A DNA stretch of 11,616 bases from an uncultured Arsenicibacter sp. (GCF_945952095.1 NZ_CAMFHL010000234.1:1-11616); one strand, 5' to 3'; positions 1-8,153 are shown, counted from the stretch's first letter. Numbers and translations: made by a program. Notes: generated from the letters alone by a model not told the origin.

Positions 1-473
1 AGATAAGTACCCCACTCGCTTTTGAGCAGAAAGCTCCAGTGAATGAATTTAACAATGTTGAAAAAGCCGTTCTTCTCATCAAAGACCGCCAGCACCTTCC
101 CCGTGTACGGGTTGACATACACCGTTTTATACATCACCAGCTCATTGAAGTAATGCCAGCCTTTCGGATCACTTTCGTAATAATAGAACTGGTAGCTGCG
201 GGTTTTGTCGAGCGGGGCATCTACCCAGTGCAGCGGGTATTTTTCGCCCGTCTGCTGATTGATGCGCTTTTCCAGTTCCCGAAGCGGCAGTATCTGTTTC
301 TGACTGATGTCGGTTTCGCCGTGGTGCAGGTATTCCTTGCGGAGCAGGGTCTGGACCTCGTCCTTGAAGACGTACAGCGCTCCGGTGATGCTGACGATAA
401 ACACCACCAGCCCGGTACTGAGTCCGAGCCAGAGGTGTAGTTTGCCGATGAGTTTTTTAACGTTCCCTTTCAT
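1..473 (-). CDS. PepSY-associated transmembrane protein (partial, C-terminus off the left edge)
   Basis: Translating the minus strand from the ATG at 473 gives 157 residues that run open to the window edge. The N-terminus (KLHLWLGLSTGLVVF, residues 11-25) is the classic first segment of PepSY_TM/PiuB-like inner-membrane proteins, with a hydrophobic helix at about residues 14-36. A PepSY-like strand follows (VYVNPYTGKVL, about 118-128), then FIHWSFLL (143-150), matching the family's usual LHxSLLL segment before the second helix. H13 and H145 are candidate conserved membrane histidines; a heme or metal role for them is inference. Family members are often encoded beside TonB siderophore receptors and are thought to help reduce or release iron in the periplasm. 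The start codon overlaps the receptor stop codon by one base (TAATG), so the two are almost certainly co-transcribed and translationally coupled. The remaining helices lie outside the window. Confidence 0.88.
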   Translation of the reverse strand, partial: MKGNVKKLIGKLHLWLGLSTGLVVFIVSITGALYVFKDEVQTLLRKEYLHHGETDISQKQILPLRELEKRINQQTGEKYPLHWVDAPLDKTRSYQFYYYESDPKGWHYFNELVMYKTVYVNPYTGKVLAVFDEKNGFFNIVKFIHWSFLLKSEWGTY

Positions 474-2809
474 TAAAATTTATACGAAATAGCCAGACGG
501 GCGTTGCGGTATGCCTCAGCCTGCCAATAGTAAAACTTCGTCCAGGTGTAGTACGATCCCGAATACAGGTAGTTATTGGTCAGGTTGTTGATGTTCAGAG
601 CCACGGCAAACTTGTCGAACCGGTACGAGATGGCAGCATCCAGACGGGTGTAGTCCGGCATGTGGTAGTCAGCTTCGGTATCGTAGGCACCGTACCAGTT
701 TGTACGGCCGTTCTGGTACTGTACGCCAACCGCTACACCCAGGCCACGCAGGGCTCCTTTCGTCAGGCGGTAGTTCAGCCACGCGTTGGCGATGTTTTTC
801 GCCGTGCCCGGAATCTGCTTGCCAACTATTTTCTCGTCGGTATCCTTCGTTACTTTCGCATCGTTCCAGGCATAGTTTGCCGTTACGTCGAGGCCGTCCA
901 GGATTTCGCCGCGCAGGTCAAATTCAACGCCCGACGCTTTGGTCTGTCCCAGCTGAACCGAGAAGAACTGGTGCTGCGGATCGCCGGTCAGGACATTATT
1001 TTTCGTAATCTGGTACGCCGCCAGTGTAGCCATCCAGCGACCATTCAGCCATTCTTTTTTAATCCCGATTTCCTTGTTGCTGCCCGTAATGGGGTCAAAC
1101 GCCTTACCGTCGAAGCTTGCACCGGCCTGTGGCACAAACGCCTGATCCAGAACGGCATAGGCGTTGGTGCTGTTGTTAAGCGAATAGCTTAGCCCAACGC
1201 GGGGGGTGAATTTCTTCGCATCGGTGCCGCCGCTGTACGGATTCTGATCACGAACGGTGGTATACCGGCCGGCCAGCGTCAGCCGCAGTTTTTCGTTCAG
1301 CATCCGGATTTCGTCCTGTACGTAGACCGCGCTGTAGTTGTTGTTGTAATAAACACCGCGCTCGCGGATATCCAGCGTCCGGTCGTATACCGGATAGCCC
1401 GACGCCGGCACCTGACCATAAACGGGGTGGTATACGTTAAAGCCCGCACGGCCGGTAATGGCTCCTGTCTGGCTCCAGTCATGGTAAAAATCCTTATCAC
1501 CCATATCGACACCGATCAGCAGGCGGTGGCCGATTTTACCCGTTTTCACGTCGCCGTTCAGGAAAAACTGACCTACTTTCATCACGCCCAAAGCATCCCA
1601 GATCGACGCACCACGCAGCAGGGTATCGCCTTTGAAGCCGGTCGGCCACAGCGACTGACCCACCTGATTGAAGGTTACGTAGGCAATCTGGCCGGTAAAT
1701 TTCCAGTTGCTGTTGATCGTATGTGCCAGCGTCAGGAAGAGGCTGTGATCGTTGATATTCGTTGGTTTCATATTCACCTCCGCCGTCGTAAATTCGACCG
1801 GAAGGTCGCCCAGGCGATTCGGCGAGAAGGCATAATTAGACCCGATAGCCGACATCTGGTTGAACTGGTAGTTGTATTCGGCCGTCAGCGAGGTCCGTGG
1901 GGTAAACTGAAATTTCAGTACCGGTGCCACCGACACACGGTTGTTAAATTCAAAGTCGCGGTGTGAGCCTTTCATCTGGCCCATCAGGTTCAGCCGGAAC
2001 AGGACCTTTTTATCCTTGCTCAGCGCGCCGTCAAAATCCAGCGTGGTGCGGTAGGTATCAAAGCTGCCGATGGTCATTGATGCCTCGCCTTTGGTGATCC
2101 CCGTCGGTTTTTTGGTTACGATATTATAAAAACCGCTTGGTTCGCCGTTGGCCAGCATGAACCCCGCCGGACCTTTCACAAACTCGATGCTTTCGACCAT
2201 GCTCATGTCTTCGGCAACCGGTCCGAAATCCGATTGTACGTTCATCCCGTTGCGGAAACCCGGAATCCGTGAGCCACGCATAAAGATGTTGGCATAAATG
2301 TCCCAGTGCTCCATTTTAGCGGCCCCGCTGACGTTGCGGGTTACGCCTTCCAGAATGTCAAATATCTGCTGGTCTTTCAGCGTCTGGGCCGTTACGACCT
2401 GAATATTCTGCGGAATTTCAATCAGCGGCGTCTTTAACCGCAGCGACACCGACGGATAATCCGTCAGGTATTTACTCGGGTTGGCCGTCACCAGTACTTC
2501 CTGTAACTGCCTGGCATTTTCCTGAAGGACAAAATCTACCGTTGCCGTTTCGTTGGCAGAAACCATTACTTTTTTTGCCGTTGCCTGAAGCCCGACAAAG
2601 CTCGCTTCAATCGTATGCTCCCCTGCTTTAATGCCTTTAATCTCGTAGTTCCCGCTTGAGTCAGCCACCGTTCCCTTGCCGAGACCCTTTAGAAAAATGG
2701 TAACGTATTGAGCCGGTTTCCCGTCTGAGGTAGTTACCGAACCCTTAATCGTACCTTGCTGGGCAAACACGCTTCCACTCAGAAGCATGAACAGTAAAAG
2801 CAATCGCAT
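473..2809 (-). CDS. TonB-dependent siderophore receptor with N-terminal carboxypeptidase-regulatory-like domain
   Basis: This is a 778-residue outer-membrane receptor. It starts with a signal peptide (MRLLLLFMLLSGSVFA, probable cleavage after A16). A carboxypeptidase-regulatory-like beta domain follows at about 19-97 and a Bacteroidota-style TonB box (QEVLVTA) at about 103-109. The plug at about 127-235 contains IPQNIQVVT, the MRGS strand (177-180) and VESIEFVKGPAG followed by GEPSGFYNIVTKKP, the signature of the siderophore-receptor class (FecA/FhuA/FoxA-like) rather than SusC. The rest is beta-barrel, ending in the aromatic LAISYKF motif expected for BAM-dependent insertion. Length fits the family. 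It should bind a ferric siderophore or similar chelate and import it with energy from TonB-ExbBD; the exact ligand cannot be read from sequence. It is the first gene of a unit with the PepSY-TM protein and has a good promoter upstream, so iron-responsive control is likely but unproven. Confidence 0.95.
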   Translation of the reverse strand: MRLLLLFMLLSGSVFAQQGTIKGSVTTSDGKPAQYVTIFLKGLGKGTVADSSGNYEIKGIKAGEHTIEASFVGLQATAKKVMVSANETATVDFVLQENARQLQEVLVTANPSKYLTDYPSVSLRLKTPLIEIPQNIQVVTAQTLKDQQIFDILEGVTRNVSGAAKMEHWDIYANIFMRGSRIPGFRNGMNVQSDFGPVAEDMSMVESIEFVKGPAGFMLANGEPSGFYNIVTKKPTGITKGEASMTIGSFDTYRTTLDFDGALSKDKKVLFRLNLMGQMKGSHRDFEFNNRVSVAPVLKFQFTPRTSLTAEYNYQFNQMSAIGSNYAFSPNRLGDLPVEFTTAEVNMKPTNINDHSLFLTLAHTINSNWKFTGQIAYVTFNQVGQSLWPTGFKGDTLLRGASIWDALGVMKVGQFFLNGDVKTGKIGHRLLIGVDMGDKDFYHDWSQTGAITGRAGFNVYHPVYGQVPASGYPVYDRTLDIRERGVYYNNNYSAVYVQDEIRMLNEKLRLTLAGRYTTVRDQNPYSGGTDAKKFTPRVGLSYSLNNSTNAYAVLDQAFVPQAGASFDGKAFDPITGSNKEIGIKKEWLNGRWMATLAAYQITKNNVLTGDPQHQFFSVQLGQTKASGVEFDLRGEILDGLDVTANYAWNDAKVTKDTDEKIVGKQIPGTAKNIANAWLNYRLTKGALRGLGVAVGVQYQNGRTNWYGAYDTEADYHMPDYTRLDAAISYRFDKFAVALNINNLTNNYLYSGSYYTWTKFYYWQAEAYRNARLAISYKF

Positions 2810-2845
2810 TTTTATATTTCTTTAGATTAATTCCAAACAACAGCA

Positions 2846-2877
2846 CAAAAGTAGAACTGAAATCGATTTCCGCAAAA
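2846..2877 (-). promoter_or_regulatory. Bacteroidota-type promoter of the TonB receptor gene
   Basis: Read on the minus strand, TTTTG (2877-2873) is followed by exactly 19 bases and then TACTTTTG (2853-2846). This matches the Bacteroidota primary-sigma consensus of TTTG at -33 and TAnnTTTG at -7 with a spacer of about 19-21 bases. Transcription would start near 2840, giving a leader of roughly 30 bases before the receptor ATG at 2809. The match is by eye, but both boxes and the spacing agree. Confidence 0.75.
2859..2870. promoter_or_regulatory. Perfect palindrome in the promoter spacer (candidate operator)
   Basis: GAAATCGATTTC is a perfect 12-bp palindrome lying wholly between the -33 and -7 boxes of the receptor promoter. 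A dimeric repressor bound here would block RNA polymerase. It does not resemble the classical Fur box, so the regulator is unknown. A chance palindrome in AT-rich DNA cannot be excluded. Confidence 0.4.
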
Positions 2878-2892
2878 TTTATTTAGAATTAA

Positions 2893-2917
2893 TCAAAACA
2901 AAAATCACCTGTTTTGA
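2893..2917. promoter_or_regulatory. Inverted repeat upstream of the receptor promoter
   Basis: TCAAAACA (2893-2900) and TGTTTTGA (2910-2917) are perfect inverted 8-mers separated by 9 bases. The site lies about 15 bp upstream of the -33 box of the receptor promoter and about 175 bp upstream of the divergent lipoprotein gene. The geometry suits a dimeric regulator; there is no T-tract, so a terminator is unlikely. No convincing promoter was found for the plus-strand gene in the rest of this intergenic region. Confidence 0.3.
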
Positions 2918-3092
2918 AGAAAGAGGTTACTAACAAGTCTGTATGTGGCATACTATGGTGAGGCTATGCAGGCAGGTCCGATTCGTTATTTTAACGGTGT
3001 GATCGTCAGTATAAAATCAGTGGCTAATAAGTAACTTACCAGGCTTTTTTGATTTTACTACAGAGCCCATTTCCAACCTGTTTTAGTTAACA

Positions 3093-6000
3093 ATGCTGTT
3101 TAACAAACCCTTTCGAAAACCCATACTGGGAACTGCCCTGCTGGCTATGGCGGTGGTATCCTGTATGAAAATGAACACCGGCCGATCGTCGAAAATGGAC
3201 ACGAAGCCGCTGGTGGTCAGAGAAGACGCGGCAACGGCCCGTGCCCGCGCGAAGGAAATCCGCGAGAAAACCGCTATCAAACTGGCCGATGGCCTCAAAC
3301 TCGACCTGTGGGCCACCGACTCCCTGGCACCGGACCCGGTAGCAATGGACATTGACGTGCAGGGGCGCGTGTACATCAACCGCACCAACCGGCAGAAAAA
3401 CTCGGAATTTGACATCCGCGGCCACCGCGACTGGATGACGCCGTCGATTGCGCTCCAGACGGTTGAAGACCGCCGCGCGTTTCTGCACAGTACCTTCGAC
3501 CCGAAGAAAAGTAAGGAAAACGAGTGGGTTAAAGACCTGAACGAAGACGGCTCCCACGACTGGAAGGATCTGGCCGTGGAAAAGGATGAGGTCTGGCGCC
3601 TCGAAGACACCGACGGCGACGGACTGGCCGACATCTCTACGCGGATCATCAATGATTTCTTTGATGAAATCACCGACGTGGCCGGCGGGATTCTGGTTCG
3701 GGCGAAAGACATGTTCATCACCATTGCGCCGGACGTCTGGCGGCTGCGTGATACCAACAACGACGGTATTCCGGATCAGAAAACGTCGATCAGCCACGGC
3801 TATGCCGTACACATCGGTTTCGGCGGTCACGGCATGTCGAACCCGATTGAAGGCCCGGACGGCAAAATTTACTGGAATATCGGCGACATCGGGGCCAACA
3901 TCACCGCACCCGACGGTAAAAAGCACAACCGGTCGAACGAAGGCATCATCGCCCGCGCCAATCCGGACGGCAGTGATTTTGAAGTCTTTGCCGGTGGGCT
4001 GCGGAACACCCACGAATTTGTGTTCGACGAATACGGTAACCTGATCAGCTCGGACAACGACGGCGACCACCCCGGCGAAAGCGAACGGCTGGTACACGTG
4101 GTCGAAGGCTCCGACGCGGGCTGGCGCTCTAACTGGCAGTATGGCAAATATACCGACCCGAAAAACAACAGCTACAAGGTCTGGATGGACGAAAAGCTGT
4201 TTAAACCCCGCTGGGACGGTCAGGCGGCCTACATCATACCACCGATCATGAATTTCCATAACGGTCCAACGGGTATGGTCTACAACCCGGGCACTGCTCT
4301 GGGATCGGCCTGGAAAAACAAGTTCTTCCTCGTTGAATTTGTCGGTAACCCGGCCCGTTCGCCGATCTGGTCGTTTGGCCTGAAACCGAAAGGCGCTTCG
4401 TTTGTCCTCGACGGCGAACAGAACATCCTGAACGGTATTCTGCCAACGGGCATCCGTTTCGGTCCCGACGGTGCGCTGTACGTGGCCGACTGGATCAACG
4501 GCTGGGATACCAAAAACTACGGCCGCGTCTGGAAGCTGGACGTAACCGACGACAAGAATGACCTGAAAGCGCTGCGGGCTGAAACCAAACGCCTGATGCA
4601 GCTCGACTACATGGCCCAGACAGAGGACATGCTGTATTCGCTGCTGTTTAATCCCGATATGCGCATCCGTCAGAAAGCCCAGTTCGAACTGGTTGACCGC
4701 GGAACCAAAGGGGCGGCTACCCTGAACAAGGCCATTGCTCAGACTCAGAACCAGCTGGCCCGTATTCACGCCATCTGGGGCGTAGGCCAACTGACCCGTC
4801 AGGACAAGGTGAATGCCTCATCGCTCTTGCCGCTGCTGAAAGACAGCGATCTGGAGATTGTGGCGCAGGCGGCCAAAATGCTCGGCGATGCGGCCATTCC
4901 GGAGGCCGGCCCGCAACTGGTTCCGTTACTGGCCAGTAAAAACCCGCGTGTGCAGTTCTACGGGGCACAGGCCATCGGCCGGATCAAGTACCAGCCCGCC
5001 ATCAACCCGCTGCTGGACATGATCAAGGTTAACCATGATGAAGACGTTTATTTGCGCCATGCGGCCGTACTGGCCCTATCGCGGATTGGTCAGGCAGAGC
5101 CAATGGTCGCCCTTGCCAGCAATCCGGATAAGTCGCTCCGGCTGGCGGCGGTGCTGGTGCTGCGCCGGTTAGCCAGTGACCAGATCAACATTTTCCTGCA
5201 GGATAAAGACGAATACATTGTGGCTGAAGCGGCGCGTGCGATCAACGATGACCTGTCAATTCCGGCATCGCTGCCGGCGCTCGCAGCCACGCTGAAAGAA
5301 ACGCGGTTTACGTCGGAGCCGTTACTGCGCCGCGCCATCAACGCCGCACTGCGGGTTGGCGGTGATCAGGAACTGGAAACGCTGATCGCCTTTGCCAAAC
5401 GCAAAGACGTTGATAAGGCAATCCGGGCCGAAGCCCTGGCCACCCTCGGATCATGGGCCAGCCCGTCGGTACTTGACCGTGTCGATGGTCGCTACCGAGG
5501 TCCGGTTCAGCGGAATCTGGCAGCGGTGAAAGCAAAAATTCAGCCCCATGCGCTGGCGCTGTTGCAGCAATCGGAGCCGGAAACACAAATCGCGGCGGCA
5601 CAGATGTTCAGTCAGCTGGGTATGAGCGAAAATAACGCGGCCCTCGCCAAAGTGCTGGACGGCAACGCCGCGCCGGAAGTTCGTTCGGCTGTTCTGACCG
5701 CACTCGGCAAACTGAATTACAACGGCATGGAAGCCGCCATCCGCAAGAGCATGACCGACGAAAACGCCGATGTACGGGCAACGGCCCTCGGGCTTATGTC
5801 GGGTCAGACGTTATCGCAGGACGCCCTGGCCGATGTATCGAAAGTGGTATTCGATAAGGGAAGCATTAAGGAGCAGCAGCAGATGTTACGCGTACTGAGC
5901 GCGCAGCCGGCCGACAAAACCGAACGGATCCTGTCGGGACTGATTGACCAGCTGGCCGATAAGAAGCTGTCGCCAAGCCTTACGCTCGAACTGAATGAAG

Positions 6001-6518
6001 CGGTAGAAGCGTCCAAATCATCGGCACTGGCCGCAAAACTGGCCCCGCTGAAGGCCAGCGGTGATGGGGTAGCAGCGTTTAAGGACGCGCTGTATGGCGG
6101 TGATGCCCTCGCGGGTCGCCGGATTTTCAACACCAGCACGGCTGCCGAGTGTGTACGCTGCCACGCGATTCGCGGGCAGGGCGGTGAAGTTGGCCCGTCG
6201 CTGACGTTCATCGGCGACGTACTGACCCGTGAGCAGATTCTACAGGCGCTGATTGAGCCGAGTGCCCGCATCGCGCCGGGTTTCGGTACGGTTTCGTTAA
6301 CGCTGAAAGACGGTCAGAACGTTACCGGTATTCTGTCGCAGGAAAATGAGCACGAGCTTGTTCTGAAAACATCGGAGGCCGAACCGCTGAAAATACCGTT
6401 AGCCCGGATTGCGAAGCGTGAAAACTACCCGTCGAGCATGCCGCCAATGGGTCTGCTGCTCTCGAAACGCGAAGTCCGGGACGTAGTTGAGTTTCTGTCG
6501 AATCTGAAGAAGAAGTAA
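3093..6518 (+). CDS. PVC-type heme lipoprotein: propeller dehydrogenase domain + HEAT repeats + cytochrome c
   Basis: This is a 1141-residue protein. The N-terminus is a lipoprotein signal with lipobox VVSC, the lipidated cysteine being C24, so it should be membrane-anchored outside the cytoplasm. Residues about 50-500 form a beta-propeller of the membrane-bound dehydrogenase type first named in Pirellula/Verrucomicrobia (TIGR02604-like), including YAVHIGFGGHGMSNPIEGPD and YWNIGDIGAN. Two Asp-rich loops, DTDGDGLAD (172-180) and DTNNDGIPD (220-228), look like calcium-binding loops. Residues about 510-980 are alpha-helical HEAT-like repeats (for example RVQFYGAQAIGRI, DVYLRHAAVLALSRI). The C-terminus is a small cytochrome c domain with the heme site CVRCH (1020-1024) and distal-ligand candidates M1116 and M1119 in PSSMPPMG. 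It probably oxidises a sugar or similar compound and passes electrons to the heme; the substrate is unknown. It stands alone on the plus strand, divergent from the iron-uptake genes. Confidence 0.92.
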   Translation: MLFNKPFRKPILGTALLAMAVVSCMKMNTGRSSKMDTKPLVVREDAATARARAKEIREKTAIKLADGLKLDLWATDSLAPDPVAMDIDVQGRVYINRTNRQKNSEFDIRGHRDWMTPSIALQTVEDRRAFLHSTFDPKKSKENEWVKDLNEDGSHDWKDLAVEKDEVWRLEDTDGDGLADISTRIINDFFDEITDVAGGILVRAKDMFITIAPDVWRLRDTNNDGIPDQKTSISHGYAVHIGFGGHGMSNPIEGPDGKIYWNIGDIGANITAPDGKKHNRSNEGIIARANPDGSDFEVFAGGLRNTHEFVFDEYGNLISSDNDGDHPGESERLVHVVEGSDAGWRSNWQYGKYTDPKNNSYKVWMDEKLFKPRWDGQAAYIIPPIMNFHNGPTGMVYNPGTALGSAWKNKFFLVEFVGNPARSPIWSFGLKPKGASFVLDGEQNILNGILPTGIRFGPDGALYVADWINGWDTKNYGRVWKLDVTDDKNDLKALRAETKRLMQLDYMAQTEDMLYSLLFNPDMRIRQKAQFELVDRGTKGAATLNKAIAQTQNQLARIHAIWGVGQLTRQDKVNASSLLPLLKDSDLEIVAQAAKMLGDAAIPEAGPQLVPLLASKNPRVQFYGAQAIGRIKYQPAINPLLDMIKVNHDEDVYLRHAAVLALSRIGQAEPMVALASNPDKSLRLAAVLVLRRLASDQINIFLQDKDEYIVAEAARAINDDLSIPASLPALAATLKETRFTSEPLLRRAINAALRVGGDQELETLIAFAKRKDVDKAIRAEALATLGSWASPSVLDRVDGRYRGPVQRNLAAVKAKIQPHALALLQQSEPETQIAAAQMFSQLGMSENNAALAKVLDGNAAPEVRSAVLTALGKLNYNGMEAAIRKSMTDENADVRATALGLMSGQTLSQDALADVSKVVFDKGSIKEQQQMLRVLSAQPADKTERILSGLIDQLADKKLSPSLTLELNEAVEASKSSALAAKLAPLKASGDGVAAFKDALYGGDALAGRRIFNTSTAAECVRCHAIRGQGGEVGPSLTFIGDVLTREQILQALIEPSARIAPGFGTVSLTLKDGQNVTGILSQENEHELVLKTSEAEPLKIPLARIAKRENYPSSMPPMGLLLSKREVRDVVEFLSNLKKK

Positions 6519-6524
6519 AGAAGC

Positions 6525-6575
6525 GGAGAGCAGGGGGCGTGGGGCGAAGGGCAGAGAGCGTAGAGCAGAGAGCAC
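6525..6575. repeat. Purine-rich degenerate GAGAGC repeats
   Basis: The short gap after the heme lipoprotein is strongly purine-biased on the plus strand and repeats the GAGAGC/TAGAGC unit. GCAGAGAGC occurs exactly twice (6551-6559 and 6565-6573, 14 bp apart), and GGAGAGCAG lies at 6525-6533. It looks like low-complexity intergenic sequence; no gene fits. Confidence 0.5.
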
Positions 6576-6594
6576 TACTCCCTATGCCCTTCGC
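6544..6594. terminator. Hairpin between convergent genes (possible bidirectional terminator)
   Basis: GCGAAGGGCA (6544-6553) pairs perfectly with TGCCCTTCGC (6585-6594), a 10-bp stem around a 31-base loop. The right arm ends two bases from the deoC stop codon and the left arm begins 25 bases after the heme lipoprotein stop, so it could serve both genes. There is no T-run next to either arm and the loop is long, so this is not a canonical intrinsic terminator. Confidence 0.35.
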
Positions 6595-6596
6595 TC

Positions 6597-7313
6597 TTAG
6601 CTCATTCGCCGGTAGGCTTCGTCCAGAATGGCGGCGGTTGAACTGGTGCCGATGCGTTTAACACCCATTTGCTGAATGCGCAGCGCTTCGTCCAATGTCC
6701 GGATACCACCCGACGCCTTTACCTCGACGTTTGGCCCGATGTTGGCCAGCATCAGCCACAGATCGTGTTCGGTAGCCCCTTTATAGTCATAACAGCCGTC
6801 GGCGCCCTTCACAAACCCGAAACCGGTTGACGTTTTTACAAACGCGACACCAATTTCCGTGCAAAGCCGGCAGAGCCGGATTTTACAGGCATCGTCAGGC
6901 AGGTAATCATTTTCGAAGATCACTTTTACGGTGGCATTCCCCCGCTGACAAGCCAGATTCACCAACCGGATTTCATAGGCGATATATTCCCAGTCGCCGC
7001 TCAGCACCTTACCAATATTAATCACCATGTCAATTTCGGTAGCTCCGTCCTGACAGGCCTGCAAGGATTCCGCCACTTTGAGATGTGCAGGCTGACTGCC
7101 GTGCGGAAACCCGACTACAGTACAGACCTTGACATCGCTGCCAGCCAGCAGTTCGGCCGCCATCGGCACCGCATAAGGCTTGATGCATACTGATGCCACA
7201 TTGTATTTGAGTGCCAGTTGACACCCGGCTTTCAGCTCCGCATCCGTCAGGGTCGGGTGCAACAGCGCGTGGTCGATCATTTTCGCCACGGATTCGAGTT
7301 GCTTCAGTGTCAT
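6597..7313 (-). CDS. deoC: Deoxyribose-phosphate aldolase (DeoC)
   Basis: This 238-residue protein catalyses the reversible cleavage of 2-deoxy-D-ribose 5-phosphate to glyceraldehyde 3-phosphate and acetaldehyde, the last step of deoxynucleoside breakdown, in the cytoplasm. The class I aldolase motifs are all visible: EIDMVINIG with the catalytic D95, FVKTSTGF with the Schiff-base lysine K160, and VEVKASGGIR with the second active-site lysine K199 (equivalent to E. coli D102, K167 and K201). The C-terminal phosphate-binding part (RIGTSS) is present, and the length is normal for bacterial short-form DeoC. The start ATG overlaps the TatD-family stop codon as ATGA, so the two genes are translated together. 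No separate promoter was seen. Confidence 0.96.
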   Translation of the reverse strand: MTLKQLESVAKMIDHALLHPTLTDAELKAGCQLALKYNVASVCIKPYAVPMAAELLAGSDVKVCTVVGFPHGSQPAHLKVAESLQACQDGATEIDMVINIGKVLSGDWEYIAYEIRLVNLACQRGNATVKVIFENDYLPDDACKIRLCRLCTEIGVAFVKTSTGFGFVKGADGCYDYKGATEHDLWLMLANIGPNVEVKASGGIRTLDEALRIQQMGVKRIGTSSTAAILDEAYRRMS

Positions 7314-8149
7314 GCCTGCGGTAAAAGGTTAGTGTACAGCGCCGGCAGCAACGACAGGGCATTGGCCGTGGTATGGCGGGCGACATCTTGGATTGAAATA
7401 CCTTTCAGGTCGGCGATGCGTTGCGCAATCTGTTGCAAATAGGCTGGTTCGTTGCGTTTGCCGCGATACGGGACCGGTGCCAGATACGGACTGTCGGTTT
7501 CCAGAACCAGGTGTTCCAGGCCAATATGGGGCAGTACCTGATCCAGCCCGCCGTTTTTAAACGTCACGACCCCGCCGATCCCCAGCTTAAAACCCATATC
7601 CACCGCGCGGCGCGCCTCGTCGAGCGTCCCGACAAAGCAGTGAAAAATACCGGTCAGGTTGGGTAAGGCCAGCTGTTCAATCACGTCAGCGGCTTCGGCA
7701 AAGGCATTGCGGTCGTTTCCCGAGCGCGTATGCAGCGACACAAACAGATTCTGCTGCGCCGCCCACTGCAACTGGGTACGGAACGCCTCAAACTGCCGGT
7801 CAACGTGGGTCATGTCCCAGTAAAAATCCAGCCCGATTTCGCCGACGGCAATAAACGGGTGTTTGCTCAGCTCGGCCTCGACAACAGCCAGTTCCTGCTC
7901 CACGGTTTCGTTGACATAGGTCGGGTGCAGGCCCATCATCGGCAGGCAGCGTTCGGGATATTGGTCAGCCAGTGCCATCATGCCGGCAATGGTTTCCTGT
8001 GCACAGTTGGGCATCCAGATCTGGCTTACGGGCAACGACCAGGCCCGCGCCAGCATATCATCACGTGTACCTTCGGGCTGCCCGTTCAGCATGCGGTCTG
8101 CCTCGAATTTTTCGTCGTAAATATGCGCGTGTGTATCAATCAGATTCAT
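7310..8149 (-). CDS. TatD-family metal-dependent hydrolase (probable DNase)
   Basis: This 279-residue TIM-barrel amidohydrolase-fold protein has the complete TatD metal site: DTHAH (H7 and H9), GEIGLDFYW (E104), SLHTR (H140), IFHCF (H170) and ETDSPYLAP (D219), followed by the family's RGKRNEP segment. Characterised TatD proteins are divalent-metal 3'-5' exonucleases or DNases involved in DNA repair and fragmentation, and this one is expected to act in the cytoplasm. It is the first gene of a two-gene unit, overlapping deoC by four bases. A promoter -7 box lies just before the start. The E. coli paralogue yjjV sits next to the deoCABD operon, so a role in recycling DNA is plausible. Subfamily (TatD, YcfH or YjjV) was not resolved. 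Confidence 0.95.
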   Translation of the reverse strand: MNLIDTHAHIYDEKFEADRMLNGQPEGTRDDMLARAWSLPVSQIWMPNCAQETIAGMMALADQYPERCLPMMGLHPTYVNETVEQELAVVEAELSKHPFIAVGEIGLDFYWDMTHVDRQFEAFRTQLQWAAQQNLFVSLHTRSGNDRNAFAEAADVIEQLALPNLTGIFHCFVGTLDEARRAVDMGFKLGIGGVVTFKNGGLDQVLPHIGLEHLVLETDSPYLAPVPYRGKRNEPAYLQQIAQRIADLKGISIQDVARHTTANALSLLPALYTNLLPQA

Positions 8150-8153
8150 GCCG

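Noticed and set aside
39..440. 133-codon plus-strand open frame at the left edge
   Set aside because: It lies antisense to the PepSY-TM gene, whose translation shows clear family motifs; this frame shows none.
2951..2963. Small inverted repeat GTATG...CATAC in the divergent intergenic region
   Set aside because: A 5-bp arm is too short to distinguish from chance, and it has no clear position relative to a promoter.
3087..4790. 567-codon open frame antisense to the heme lipoprotein gene
   Set aside because: Its translation shows no recognisable domain, while the plus-strand frame is a complete, motif-rich protein. Long antisense open frames are common in GC-rich genes with biased third positions.
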